Source: Lachnospiraceae bacterium (GTDB lineage: Bacteria; Bacillota; Clostridia; Lachnospirales; Lachnospiraceae). From it: a stretch of 64,000 nt of DNA. A program made the translations under genes and the position numbers. The stretch lies in assembly GCA_017526745.1 (NCBI GenBank), contig JAFXQX010000036.1, forward strand, positions 1-64,000. Reading direction: 5' to 3'. Below, in pieces: positions 33,299-41,676 of this stretch (position 1 is its first letter; every line of letters begins with the position of its first letter). Below the pieces are notes generated by a model. It did no database searches. It had not been told where the DNA came from and was given only the letters and a program-made list of their open reading frames with translations.

Positions 33299-35011
33299 AT
33301 GGCTAAGAACAACAGTCAGAAAAAAGCTGACGGCGAGAAGATTTCATTCATTTATTCCATCGCCGCCAAGATCATGCTGCTCGTGTTCGTATGTGTCGGT
33401 ATTACCGTTACGGTGAGCACGCTGATCTTTGTAAACAATGCGAAAAAAGAGATCACATCGGTGACGATGAGATACATCGAGACCGTTACAACGGCTCAGC
33501 GCGACATGCTGAACCGCAAGGCCGGAAACTCCGATGCCGAGTTTTACAAAGCGGCTCTCGGAAATGTGACTATCGACGGCATAAGCGGATCTTATGCTTA
33601 TCTTGTCGGAAGCGACGGGATCATGATCTATCATCCGAAGGATGAGAAGATCGGACAGCCTGTTGAGAACGATGTGGTAAAGGGTCTTGTTGCACAGCTC
33701 GCATCCGGACAGAAGCCCGAGGACGGTATCGCAAGATATCTTTACAAGGGCGCATATAAATATGCGGGATATGCGGTAACGAACCAGGACCAGATACTTG
33801 TCATATCTGCGGATGAGGATGTTGCCCTTGCCCCGATGAACAGGATCAGGAACATAGGTATCATCGTATCGGTTATCATGCTTGCGATATCTCTGGGCGC
33901 AGCATATGCGATGTCTGTCATAATCGTCCATCCGATCAAGCTCATCACGGTCATCATGGACAGAACGAGTAAGTTCGATTTCAGGCACAATCCCAATTCC
34001 GCAAAGCTGTGCGCCCGTAAGGATGAGAACGGCGTGATGGCAAGAGCGGTACAGCTGATGCGTAACAACCTTCGAAGGATGGTTGCGAGCATAGAAGAGG
34101 CTTCGACCAAGATCAACGGAAACGTTGACCAGCTTGAAGACGTTACAAACGTTGTCAATTCAATGTGTACCGATAACTCCGCAACGACCGAGGAACTTGC
34201 GGCAGGCATGCAGCAGACAAGTGCCACAGCAGAGAGCATTTATGCGAACATCGGTTACATGAAGACCGGAGCTGAAGATATCCAGGCTCTTTCGGAAGCC
34301 GGGGATACGCTTTCCAAGGAAGTTATGGAAAGAGCTGCGGAGCTTCGCGAAAAGACGATACAGGCTACCGAGAAGACCAGGGAAAAGTACGAGTCGGTCA
34401 AGACAAGATCGGACAAGGCTATCGAGGATTCAAAGGCAGTCGACAAGATCAATGCTCTTACGGATGCGATCATGGCAATATCATCACAGACATCCCTTCT
34501 GGCACTCAACGCATCGATCGAGGCGGCACGTGCCGGAGAAGCTGGCCGCGGATTTGCGGTTGTCGCAACAGAGATCGGCAATCTTGCAAACCAGACGTCC
34601 ACAACCGTTTCCGATATCAACAATATAGTCGGGGAAGTGAACAATGCCGTTGCAAACATGTCCGGATGCCTTTCCGAGACGGGAGCCTTTCTCGAGGAGA
34701 CGGTACTTGCGGATTATGCGGAGTTTGCACAGGTTTCCGAGCAGTATAACGATGATGCGGTCAAGTTCAAGGAGAGCATGAACGACGTACACGAATCCAT
34801 CGTAAACCTCACCGATTCGATAGCCAAGATAAGCGATGCGATCTCAGGCATCACGTCCACGGTCGGAGAATCGACGGTTGGCGTTACGGATATCGCGGAG
34901 AAGACGACCAATATGGTGAGCCGTACGAGCGAAACAAGCGGTCTTGTCGAAGAAAGCAAGAACTGCGTGGTACAGCTTCAGGATATCGTGGGAGAATTCC
35001 AGTTAGTCTAG
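33299..35011 (+). CDS. Methyl-accepting chemotaxis protein with single Cache-like sensor
   Basis: This 570-residue chemoreceptor has a membrane helix at about 20-46 and one extracellular Cache-like domain (about 75-175). The domain carries [17 protein letters not shown] and [14 protein letters not shown], the same module that is triplicated in the receptor at 17896-20385. A second helix (about 188-212), HAMP-like region and signalling tip [16 protein letters not shown] follow. The cytoplasmic half is clearly paralogous to the other receptor, ending in [13 protein letters not shown]. It lacks a C-terminal CheR/CheB pentapeptide. No che genes are in the window. Confidence 0.95.
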   Translation: MAKNNSQKKADGEKISFIYSIAAKIMLLVFVCVGITVTVSTLIFVNNAKKEITSVTMRYIETVTTAQRDMLNRKAGNSDAEFYKAALGNVTIDGISGSYAYLVGSDGIMIYHPKDEKIGQPVENDVVKGLVAQLASGQKPEDGIARYLYKGAYKYAGYAVTNQDQILVISADEDVALAPMNRIRNIGIIVSVIMLAISLGAAYAMSVIIVHPIKLITVIMDRTSKFDFRHNPNSAKLCARKDENGVMARAVQLMRNNLRRMVASIEEASTKINGNVDQLEDVTNVVNSMCTDNSATTEELAAGMQQTSATAESIYANIGYMKTGAEDIQALSEAGDTLSKEVMERAAELREKTIQATEKTREKYESVKTRSDKAIEDSKAVDKINALTDAIMAISSQTSLLALNASIEAARAGEAGRGFAVVATEIGNLANQTSTTVSDINNIVGEVNNAVANMSGCLSETGAFLEETVLADYAEFAQVSEQYNDDAVKFKESMNDVHESIVNLTDSIAKISDAISGITSTVGESTVGVTDIAEKTTNMVSRTSETSGLVEESKNCVVQLQDIVGEFQLV

Positions 35012-35083
35012 AGCTTTGGGCGTTCTTTTGACCGATCTGGGATTATAGATAGACTAATCCGGATATTATCTGAAAATTTTTCT

Positions 35084-35111
35084 TACATTTTTTTGAAAAG
35101 TGTTGTAGAAT
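35084..35111 (+). promoter_or_regulatory. Promoter for the CarD-like gene, overlapping a terminator arm
   Basis: TTACAT (35084-35089) and TAGAAT (35106-35111) are 16 bases apart. The -10 box lies in and just beyond the left arm of the hairpin at 35096-35140, so transcripts from it would start after that arm. Confidence 0.5.
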
Positions 35112-35143
35112 GAGTATTGGACGCATTTTACAACACTTTTTTT
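35096..35143 (+). terminator. Strong intrinsic terminator after the second chemoreceptor
   Basis: AAAAGTGTTGTA (35096-35107) pairs perfectly with TACAACACTTTT (35129-35140), extended by AATG/CATT inside, followed by further T. It ends chemoreceptor transcription just before the CarD-like gene. Confidence 0.85.
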
Positions 35144-35167
35144 GTCAAATTATCCTGGGAGGTTAAT

Positions 35168-35716
35168 ATGTTCCATATCGGAGATACGGTTGTATGCAGT
35201 AACGGTGTGTGCCGGATCGAGAAGATCGGGCCGCTTGCCGGTATGGGCAAGTCCATCGCCAACAAGTCATATTACACGCTGCGTCCGTGCTTCGACGAAG
35301 CGGCTACCATATATGTGCCCGTTGACGGGGATGAGGACGCTCTGCGTTTCGCTCTTAAAAAGGACGAGGTCAAGAAACAGATGGATGAGATAGATGATCT
35401 TGACCAGATCAATATCTCAGACGAGAAGAAGCGTGAACTCGAATACAAAAATGCCGTTAATTCCAAGGATCCGAGAAAACTGATCCGCATCATCAAGACG
35501 ATGTACTACAGGCGCAAGGCCCGCATAGAGAGCGGTAAGAAGTCGACGGCGATAGACGAGAGATATTTCCGCATCGCCGAGAACCGTCTGTATGAGGAGA
35601 TGGCACTTGCACTTTCGGTGGACAAGGACGAGGTCAGGGATTATATCAGACAGTATATAGAAAAACAGCCCGCCAAGAAGAAAAAGAAAGCGGCCGGCAA
35701 GAGAAAAGAGATGTGA
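35168..35716 (+). CDS. CarD/CdnL-type RNA polymerase-binding regulator
   Basis: This 182-residue protein has an N-terminal CarD_TRCF domain (FHIGDTVVCSNGVCRIEKIG, then SYYTLRPCFDEAATIYVPVD), which in CarD/CdnL binds the RNA polymerase beta subunit and stabilises open promoters. The C-terminal half is helical and basic, ending in a lysine-rich tail (KKKKKAAGKRKEM). The start is ATG 35168 behind GGGAGG; the frame's upstream extension runs through the terminator. It is monocistronic by appearance, bounded by hairpins. Confidence 0.9.
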   Translation: MFHIGDTVVCSNGVCRIEKIGPLAGMGKSIANKSYYTLRPCFDEAATIYVPVDGDEDALRFALKKDEVKKQMDEIDDLDQINISDEKKRELEYKNAVNSKDPRKLIRIIKTMYYRRKARIESGKKSTAIDERYFRIAENRLYEEMALALSVDKDEVRDYIRQYIEKQPAKKKKKAAGKRKEM

Positions 35717-35737
35717 GAATTCGCATCTCTTTCATTT
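35707..35737 (+). terminator. Terminator overlapping the end of the CarD-like gene
   Basis: AGAGATG (35707-35713, including the last codons) pairs with CATCTCT (35724-35730), followed by TTCATTT. The T tract is imperfect. Confidence 0.6.
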
Positions 35738-35756
35738 ATGATATAATCATAGTGTT

Positions 35757-36848
35757 ATGAAAAAAACCTTTCTGACATATTCCTGCTTCATACTGGCGAT
35801 GACCTGCTTTATCGTTCTTCGCGTTTACGCGGGAAAGACTCTTGCCGCCGAAAACACGGATGAGACATCATCCGAAATAGAAGTGGTCCCGGTTGCCGCC
35901 ACTCCGGATCCGGAAGAGTTCGCAAAAGATCCCGTAAGCGATGAGAGTGCGGCCGCAAAGGATGAGAATGAATATCTGTACCGTGGAAGCGTCGATCCCG
36001 TCGGACACTACGACGGAACTCTTCCGAGGATCATCTGCTGGGGAGATTCCCTTACCGTTTCCCTAGATCAGAAAAGCGCATTTCCCGATATACTTCGTGA
36101 TCTTTCCGGATGCGAGGTGATAAACTACGGGGTGGAATCGGAGAGCACCGCGATGATCGCCATGCGTGAAGGAGGCCTCCGTGTCAATGTCAAGGCGACT
36201 GTCATACCTGCGGATACGACCCTGATCCCGGTGTTTTTGAGGACCGAGGACAACGGTCATGTATATTTCCTCGATAACGGGGACGGAGGCGTCAATCCCT
36301 GTACGATAAGCGGGATAGAAGGAGAACTGTCCAAACTTAACGGTTCGTATTATTTCAAGCGGGCGCGAAAGGGCGAGAGGTTATCCGTTGACGAGGGAAC
36401 GCAGTTCAAAACCTTTGCGATGAACGATGCCCGGGAAGACGACGTGCTTGTTATCTTTGCCGGAACGAACGATATTCCGGACAAAAAGAGTGCCGCGTCG
36501 ATCATCAGGCTCGAGCGGGCGATGCTTGATGCCGTCTCCTGCAAGAGATTTGTGATAGTAGGACTTACGTATGCCGGCGGCATACCCGAGATAGATGCGG
36601 TAAATGAAGAACTGTCCAAAGAGTTCGGAGATAATTTCCTTGATATTCGAAAGTATATGCTTGCGTACGGACTTGAGGATGCGGGGATCACACCGACTCA
36701 GCAGGACATGGATGATATCGCAAAAGGCGAGATCCCGTCGTCGCTTCGCAGTGATTATGTTCACGGGAACAGGCATTACCACAGGCTTCTCGGACAACAG
36801 GTGTACCGGAGGATGCAGTACCTCGGATACCTGGGGGAGGGACTATGA
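35757..36848 (+). CDS. Secreted SGNH/GDSL-type hydrolase
   Basis: This 363-residue protein has an N-terminal signal sequence or membrane anchor (residues 1-31) and an acidic linker to about 75. An SGNH hydrolase domain follows, with nucleophile Ser98 in GDSLT, GTND near 236 and the catalytic pair Asp333/His336 in DYVH. It probably removes acyl or acetyl groups from an extracellular glycan. There is no Shine-Dalgarno sequence before ATG 35757, while TATAAT at 35742-35747 sits only nine bases upstream, so a near-leaderless transcript is possible. It overlaps the kinase gene downstream by four bases. Confidence 0.86.
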   Translation: MKKTFLTYSCFILAMTCFIVLRVYAGKTLAAENTDETSSEIEVVPVAATPDPEEFAKDPVSDESAAAKDENEYLYRGSVDPVGHYDGTLPRIICWGDSLTVSLDQKSAFPDILRDLSGCEVINYGVESESTAMIAMREGGLRVNVKATVIPADTTLIPVFLRTEDNGHVYFLDNGDGGVNPCTISGIEGELSKLNGSYYFKRARKGERLSVDEGTQFKTFAMNDAREDDVLVIFAGTNDIPDKKSAASIIRLERAMLDAVSCKRFVIVGLTYAGGIPEIDAVNEELSKEFGDNFLDIRKYMLAYGLEDAGITPTQQDMDDIAKGEIPSSLRSDYVHGNRHYHRLLGQQVYRRMQYLGYLGEGL

Positions 36849-37756
36849 TCTATACACTTACATACAATCCGTCTATCGACTATCTTGTAACGGTTGATGA
36901 TCTTCAGATCGGAAAGCTCAACCGCATGCGCAAGGATACCTATCTGTACGGCGGCAAGGGCGTGAACGTGTCCCAGGTGCTTAAGGAACTCGGGATAGAC
37001 AATACGGCGCTTGGCTTTGTTGCGGGATTTACCGGAAGAGAGATCGAGGAGGGCCTCAGAAAGCTCGGGATCAATACCGACTTTGTTCATCTTCCCGAAG
37101 GCCATTCGCGCATCAACATCAAATTTCACGGAATAGAAGAGACCGAAGTCAATGCTCCGGGACCCTTTGTCGATGCGGTGAGCATGAGGGCGCTTCGCGA
37201 CAAGATCGGCCAGATAGGATCGGACGATATACTCGTTCTTGCGGGAGCATCGACCGCGAACATGGAAAACGATACGTTCGCATCATTCATCTCGGAGCTT
37301 CCCTACCGCGATACGAAGGTCATACTTGATACCAACGGAGAGGCTCTCGTTAATGCGCTGTGCTATCATCCCTTCCTTATCAAACCGAACCTGTTCGAAC
37401 TGTCCGAACTGTTTCATGAGGAGTTTGTAACATCGGATACGAACGGCATCGCAAATGCAGCAAAAAGGCTGCAGGATAAGGGCGCCAGAAACGTCCTCAT
37501 ATCAATGGGCGAGGACGGTGCGATACTCGTTACCGAAGACGGCCGCATAATATCAAGGCCGGCACCTGCCGGGATAGTGGTCAATTCCGTAGGATCCGGA
37601 GACTCAATGGTGGCCGGATTCCTTGCGGGTTATCTTGAAAACCAGAATCTGGAGGATGCGCTGTGTCTTGGGGTTTGTGCGGGATCCGCGAGCGCATTTA
37701 ACGAGGGATTTGCAAAGGGAGATGAGATAATGCAGCTGTACAGACTGGCAAGATAA
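36845..37756 (+). CDS. PfkB-family sugar kinase (1-phosphofructokinase-like)
   Basis: This 303-residue protein has the hallmarks of hexose-phosphate kinases of the 1-phosphofructokinase/tagatose-6-phosphate kinase group. It starts MIYTLTYNPSIDY, has GGKGVNVSQVLKELG near residue 37 and the PfkB signature VNSVGSGDSMVAGFLAGY with the catalytic Asp. It probably phosphorylates fructose-1-phosphate. It overlaps the SGNH hydrolase gene by four bases; there is no fructose PTS or regulator nearby, which is unusual for fruK. Confidence 0.9.
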   Translation: MIYTLTYNPSIDYLVTVDDLQIGKLNRMRKDTYLYGGKGVNVSQVLKELGIDNTALGFVAGFTGREIEEGLRKLGINTDFVHLPEGHSRINIKFHGIEETEVNAPGPFVDAVSMRALRDKIGQIGSDDILVLAGASTANMENDTFASFISELPYRDTKVILDTNGEALVNALCYHPFLIKPNLFELSELFHEEFVTSDTNGIANAAKRLQDKGARNVLISMGEDGAILVTEDGRIISRPAPAGIVVNSVGSGDSMVAGFLAGYLENQNLEDALCLGVCAGSASAFNEGFAKGDEIMQLYRLAR

Positions 37757-37771
37757 CGCTTTATCATCTTG

Positions 37772-38299
37772 CTACTTTACTGTCTTCGGGTGCGGGAAAT
37801 ACCGTGCCCATGCCCTTCCGAGTATCTTGTCCTTGTATACGTAGGGCTGGTTCCAGTACCTGCTGTCCATCGAATTGTTCCTGTTATCACCCATCATGAA
37901 ATAGGCACCTTCGGGAACGTTAAAAGGTCCGAAATTACCCAGAGGTGTTGCCGCTATATATGCGGACTCATCAAGAGGCTCTTCGGAGCCGTTTATGTAT
38001 ACTTTTCCGTCCCGGATCTCCACAGTCTCTCCGGGAAGCCCTATGACACGCTTGATAAAGTATTCCTTCTCATTGTCGGGGTACAGAAATATCACGACAT
38101 CCCCGCGCTTGGGGTCTTCGTTGATGTATGCGAGACGGTTTCCGATGAGACGGTCACCGGTCATTATCGTCGGCTCCATTGACGCTGACGGTATCTTGGC
38201 ATTTACTATGATGAATTTATCAAGACAGAATGCGAGAAGTGCCGAGATGGCTATGACAATGACCCATTCAAGTACTTCGCGTGCAAATGATTTTTCCAT
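37772..38299 (-). CDS. lepB: Signal peptidase I
   Basis: This 175-residue type I signal peptidase is of the short Gram-positive form. It has one N-terminal membrane helix (about 11-30), then catalytic Ser40 in PSASMEPT and Lys83 in KRVIGLPG. The conserved MGDNRNNSMDSR box follows near residue 145. It cleaves signal peptides of exported proteins on the outer face of the membrane. It converges with the PfkB kinase gene with 15 bases between stops, and diverges from the MBOAT gene. Confidence 0.95.
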   Translation of the reverse strand: MEKSFAREVLEWVIVIAISALLAFCLDKFIIVNAKIPSASMEPTIMTGDRLIGNRLAYINEDPKRGDVVIFLYPDNEKEYFIKRVIGLPGETVEIRDGKVYINGSEEPLDESAYIAATPLGNFGPFNVPEGAYFMMGDNRNNSMDSRYWNQPYVYKDKILGRAWARYFPHPKTVK

Positions 38300-38338
38300 A
38301 TCCGTTATCCCCTGTGTAAAGGTGTGTATTATTTACAA

Positions 38339-38366
38339 TTCAAGCATCGATACATTATAATATAAT
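38339..38366 (+). promoter_or_regulatory. Promoter for the acyltransferase operon
   Basis: TTCAAG (38339-38344) and TATAAT (38361-38366) with a 16-base spacer precede the MBOAT gene, inside the 98-base gap to the divergent lepB. Confidence 0.5.
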
Positions 38367-38397
38367 AGTTTGTTTCATACAAGGAGAAAGATCGGAA

Positions 38398-39852
38398 ATG
38401 ATGTTCGACTCCATATCTTTTATCATATTGTTTCCTGCAGTTGTCATCATGTACCGTCTGATCCCGGAAAAGTTCAGGTACATATGGCTGCTCGTGGTAA
38501 GCTGCGCGTTCTATGCATCCGCACAGCCGCAATTTCTGATACTTCTTTTATTCGTGACACTTCTGATATATGCTTCGGGACTTCTTCTGTCCCTTGCAAA
38601 ACCTCAGCCGCTCAAAAGGATCATTATCGCATCTTCCGTTGTCATTCTTATCGGAATATTGTTTGTTTTCAAATATCTTAACTTTATGATAAGCCTTATG
38701 GGCAGTCCGGTCAGGTTTGATATCATCCTGCCCCTGGGCCTTTCCTTTTACACGTTTCAGGCGGTCTCTTATGTTGCGGACGTATACCGCGGCAGGATAA
38801 GTGCCGAGAAGAACATCCTAAAGCTCGCACTGTATCTTTCCTTCTTCCTTTCGATAGTATCGGGCCCGATAAACCGGGCGGAAGATATACTGCCTCAGCT
38901 TTCCGGAAGTCTACCCTCATACGATCAGACAAAAGAAGGGATGCAGAAGATGCTCTGGGGGTATTTCCTGAAGCTGGCCGTTGCGGGAAGGCTTAACATA
39001 ATCGTCGAGAACGTTTACGGGAACATAGAAGGTTTTTCGGGATTTTCACTGGCAGTGACCGCGCTTTTATACATATTCATGCTCTACTGTGATTTTGAGG
39101 GATATTCCCAGATCGCGACAGGCGGAGGATATATGCTCGGGATCAGGATGAATGAGAACTTCCGTCAGCCCTTTTTTGCCGAGAGCATTTCACAGATATG
39201 GAGAAGATGGCATATATCCCTGTCGACGTGGTTCCGTGATTACCTTTATATCCCGCTTGGCGGGAGCAGATGCGGGGTGGCAAGAAAATACCTTAACATC
39301 TTTACAGTCATGTTCGTAAGCGGGATATGGCACGGCGCAGACCTGTCGTTCTTTGTATGGGGAACGCTCTTTGGCATATTCATGATAGCGGGACAGATCA
39401 CACTTTCATACCGTGATGATGCGGCATCGCTTATAAAAGAAAAGCTGTTTTCTTCGTATGGCAGCAGGGGTATATTTGACAGGGCACATGTGGCCTTGCG
39501 AAGGATCGGGGTATACATTTCGTTCGCGTTCATATTTATCTTTTTTGCAAACGACAGCCTGTCGTCATCATTGCTTGTCGTCCGGTCGATATTTACGCGG
39601 TTCGATTGCGGCGGCGCACTTGCACAGCTGACCGGGCTGGGACTTGGCAGGTTTAACCTTCTGGTCGCATTTCTCATGATGGTATTCGTGCTCATTGCGG
39701 ATGCGGCCGCAAACAAAAGACAGATCCCGGTGCCGTTCCTTGCCGCACATATTCCGACTCCGGCAAGGTGGGCGCTGTACTGGATCCTTGTTTCGGCGAT
39801 ACTGTTTTCCGCAAACCTGTCGGGCAAGGAATTTATTTACAGTATGATGTGA
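38398..39852 (+). CDS. MBOAT-family O-acyltransferase (AlgI-like)
   Basis: This 484-residue polytopic protein is of the membrane-bound O-acyltransferase family, close in pattern to AlgI/DltB/PatA. Visible signatures are PLGLSFYTFQAVSYVADVYRG, SIVSGPINRAED, IWRRWHISLSTWFRDYLYIPLGG and the catalytic-histidine motif SGIWHGADLSFFVWG. It would move acyl (often acetyl) groups across the membrane to a surface polymer. The SGNH protein encoded one base downstream is the expected transferase partner. AAGGAG lies upstream of ATG 38398. Confidence 0.94.
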   Translation: MMFDSISFIILFPAVVIMYRLIPEKFRYIWLLVVSCAFYASAQPQFLILLLFVTLLIYASGLLLSLAKPQPLKRIIIASSVVILIGILFVFKYLNFMISLMGSPVRFDIILPLGLSFYTFQAVSYVADVYRGRISAEKNILKLALYLSFFLSIVSGPINRAEDILPQLSGSLPSYDQTKEGMQKMLWGYFLKLAVAGRLNIIVENVYGNIEGFSGFSLAVTALLYIFMLYCDFEGYSQIATGGGYMLGIRMNENFRQPFFAESISQIWRRWHISLSTWFRDYLYIPLGGSRCGVARKYLNIFTVMFVSGIWHGADLSFFVWGTLFGIFMIAGQITLSYRDDAASLIKEKLFSSYGSRGIFDRAHVALRRIGVYISFAFIFIFFANDSLSSSLLVVRSIFTRFDCGGALAQLTGLGLGRFNLLVAFLMMVFVLIADAAANKRQIPVPFLAAHIPTPARWALYWILVSAILFSANLSGKEFIYSMM

Positions 39853-39853
39853 T

Positions 39854-40858
39854 ATGAAGAGATTGACGATATTTGCAAAATGCATAGCTGCAGCGCTCCC
39901 GGCGATAGTCCTTTGCGCCTATACGCTACTGTGCCCTTTTGGCTATATGGACAGCGAGTACCCTGCATGGCGCCTTAAAAAGGAAGTGGCCGAAGGCAGA
40001 AAATATGCGGGAGAGCGTTTTGATACTGTTGTTCTCGGGGATTCGGTGGCCATGAGTTCCGTCATACCGGAAGTCCTCGGAGATTCCGTTGTAAGCCTGG
40101 CATGCGGCGGAGCAACATCGATAGAGATGTATTATTATCTTTCGGAGTATCTTAATAATCATGATGCACCGGATACGGTGATCATATTGTTTGCGCCGTT
40201 CCATTACTGGCATATTGACAATTACAAAACAAGGACCGTATATTTTAAGGCGATAGATCTGAAGGATCTTTCCGGATTGTATAAAAACGCATATGACTGC
40301 GGCGCCACATCCGTGATATACGACAATGTCGTAACGGACGAGATCTCATCAAGACTGGGACTTCCCAACCAATATCTTCCCGCGATATATGCGGCAAGAT
40401 TTACCGGAAGGTATGATGAGAACACCGCTTCATATGAAGATCTTATTAGTACGCACGGGTACGGCGGGTTCGGAAACCTTACGGAGTGTTACGACGAGTC
40501 ATACGAGACTTCATATGAGGACATGGTAATAGACGGCGATGCAAAGCTTCTGACCCTTTATATGCAGAAGATCCTGCGTCTTTGCAACGAAAATAAGATA
40601 GCGGTCAGACTCATACAGCCGGCGGTCAATAAAGCAACATTTGACAATCTCGGCAAACATTATTATGCTTCATATAGAAACTATATTAAACAGTTGTCGG
40701 GTATCTGTGACAACATTGATTATGAGACAGACCTTCGTGTGTATGACGGCAGATACTTTTCCGACGCATCGCATTTAAACAAAGAAGGCGCTCTTTGCTA
40801 TTCCGGAGAGATTTCGGAAATAGGCAATAATAAGGAGGAAGAAAATGCTGAACATTAG
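39854..40858 (+). CDS. Membrane-anchored SGNH protein, partner of the MBOAT
   Basis: This 334-residue protein has one N-terminal membrane helix (about 8-28) and an extracytoplasmic SGNH-type domain: Ser64 in LGDSVAMSS, APFHYWH in the middle, and Asp304/His307 in DASHLNKEGA. Gene pairing with an MBOAT and this topology match AlgX/AlgJ or DltD-type proteins that complete O-acetylation outside the cell. It starts one base after the MBOAT gene and its end overlaps the STAS gene by 14 bases. Confidence 0.85.
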   Translation: MKRLTIFAKCIAAALPAIVLCAYTLLCPFGYMDSEYPAWRLKKEVAEGRKYAGERFDTVVLGDSVAMSSVIPEVLGDSVVSLACGGATSIEMYYYLSEYLNNHDAPDTVIILFAPFHYWHIDNYKTRTVYFKAIDLKDLSGLYKNAYDCGATSVIYDNVVTDEISSRLGLPNQYLPAIYAARFTGRYDENTASYEDLISTHGYGGFGNLTECYDESYETSYEDMVIDGDAKLLTLYMQKILRLCNENKIAVRLIQPAVNKATFDNLGKHYYASYRNYIKQLSGICDNIDYETDLRVYDGRYFSDASHLNKEGALCYSGEISEIGNNKEEENAEH

Positions 40859-41147
40859 TAAGGAAGCAAATGAGGGTACGCTTAAGATCGGTCTTGAGGG
40901 AAGACTTGATACCGTTACCGCACCGCAACTCGAAGATGCACTCAAGGATTCCACGGATTCCGTAAAAGAGCTCGTGTTCGATCTCGAAAAGCTTGAGTAT
41001 ATCTCTTCGGCAGGCCTTCGTGTTCTTCTTTCCATGCAGAAGATCATGAACAAGCAGGGAAGCATGAAGATCCGCGGCGCCAACGAGAATATCATGGAGA
41101 TATTCGAAGTAACGGGATTTGTTGACATACTGACCATCGAGAAATAA
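40845..41147 (+). CDS. STAS-domain anti-anti-sigma factor
   Basis: This 100-residue single STAS domain is similar to SpoIIAA/RsbV. The likely regulatory phosphorylation site is Ser55 in LEYISSAGLRVLLS. The protein binds or releases its anti-sigma kinase depending on phosphorylation. AAGGAGG gives an excellent ribosome binding site within the end of the SGNH gene, which it overlaps. The kinase candidate follows 16 bases later. No sigma factor or PP2C phosphatase gene is in this cluster. Confidence 0.92.
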   Translation: MLNISKEANEGTLKIGLEGRLDTVTAPQLEDALKDSTDSVKELVFDLEKLEYISSAGLRVLLSMQKIMNKQGSMKIRGANENIMEIFEVTGFVDILTIEK

Positions 41148-41163
41148 TGTCGAGAGGATGCCG

Positions 41164-41592
41164 ATGAAGGAGATCACCGTAGCGGCAGATTGCGATAATC
41201 TTGACAAGGTAACGGCTATGCTCGAAGAATATCTTGATAATGCCGGAGCACCCGTGAGTGCGGCAATGAAGATATCCGTTGCGCTTGAAGAGATGTTCGT
41301 TAATGTTGCCCATTATGCATATACGGATACCGACGTTCCGGAAGAAGACAGGACCGTTACCGTACGTTTTGAAGATGTACAGGTAAACGGAAGTGCCGGA
41401 ATAAAGATCACCCTTTCGGACCACGGTAAGCCTTACGATCCTCTTGCCAAGGAAGATCCCGACACGACTCTTTCGGCAGACGTAAGACCTATTGGCGGCC
41501 TTGGTATCTTTATGGTCAAGAAGAGCATGGACAACGTCAGTTACGATAATATTGACGGATTCAACACCTTCTCCATGGAGAAGGCCTTCTGA
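41164..41592 (+). CDS. Anti-sigma-type serine kinase (RsbW/SpoIIAB-like HATPase)
   Basis: This 142-residue GHKL-type ATPase is like RsbW or SpoIIAB. The N-box-like segment is VALEEMFVNVAHYAY, with further motifs LSDHGKPYDP (G1-like) and GGLGIFMVKKSMDNV (G2-like). It probably phosphorylates the STAS protein encoded just upstream and may sequester a sigma factor or another client. The start is ATG 41164 because GAGAGG at 41152-41157 then has correct spacing; the ATG at 41158 would be too close. Confidence 0.88.
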   Translation: MKEITVAADCDNLDKVTAMLEEYLDNAGAPVSAAMKISVALEEMFVNVAHYAYTDTDVPEEDRTVTVRFEDVQVNGSAGIKITLSDHGKPYDPLAKEDPDTTLSADVRPIGGLGIFMVKKSMDNVSYDNIDGFNTFSMEKAF

Positions 41593-41612
41593 ACAGATTG
41601 TGCATTTTTGTG

Positions 41613-41641
41613 GTGACATATACATCATCTTGTGCTATAAT
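41613..41641 (+). promoter_or_regulatory. Promoter for the DUF3048 lipoprotein gene
   Basis: GTGACA (41613-41618) and TATAAT (41636-41641) with a 17-base spacer lie 36 bases upstream of the start codon. Confidence 0.7.
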
Positions 41642-41676
41642 CTCTCGAAGATGATTTTTGATTTAGGAGGAACATT

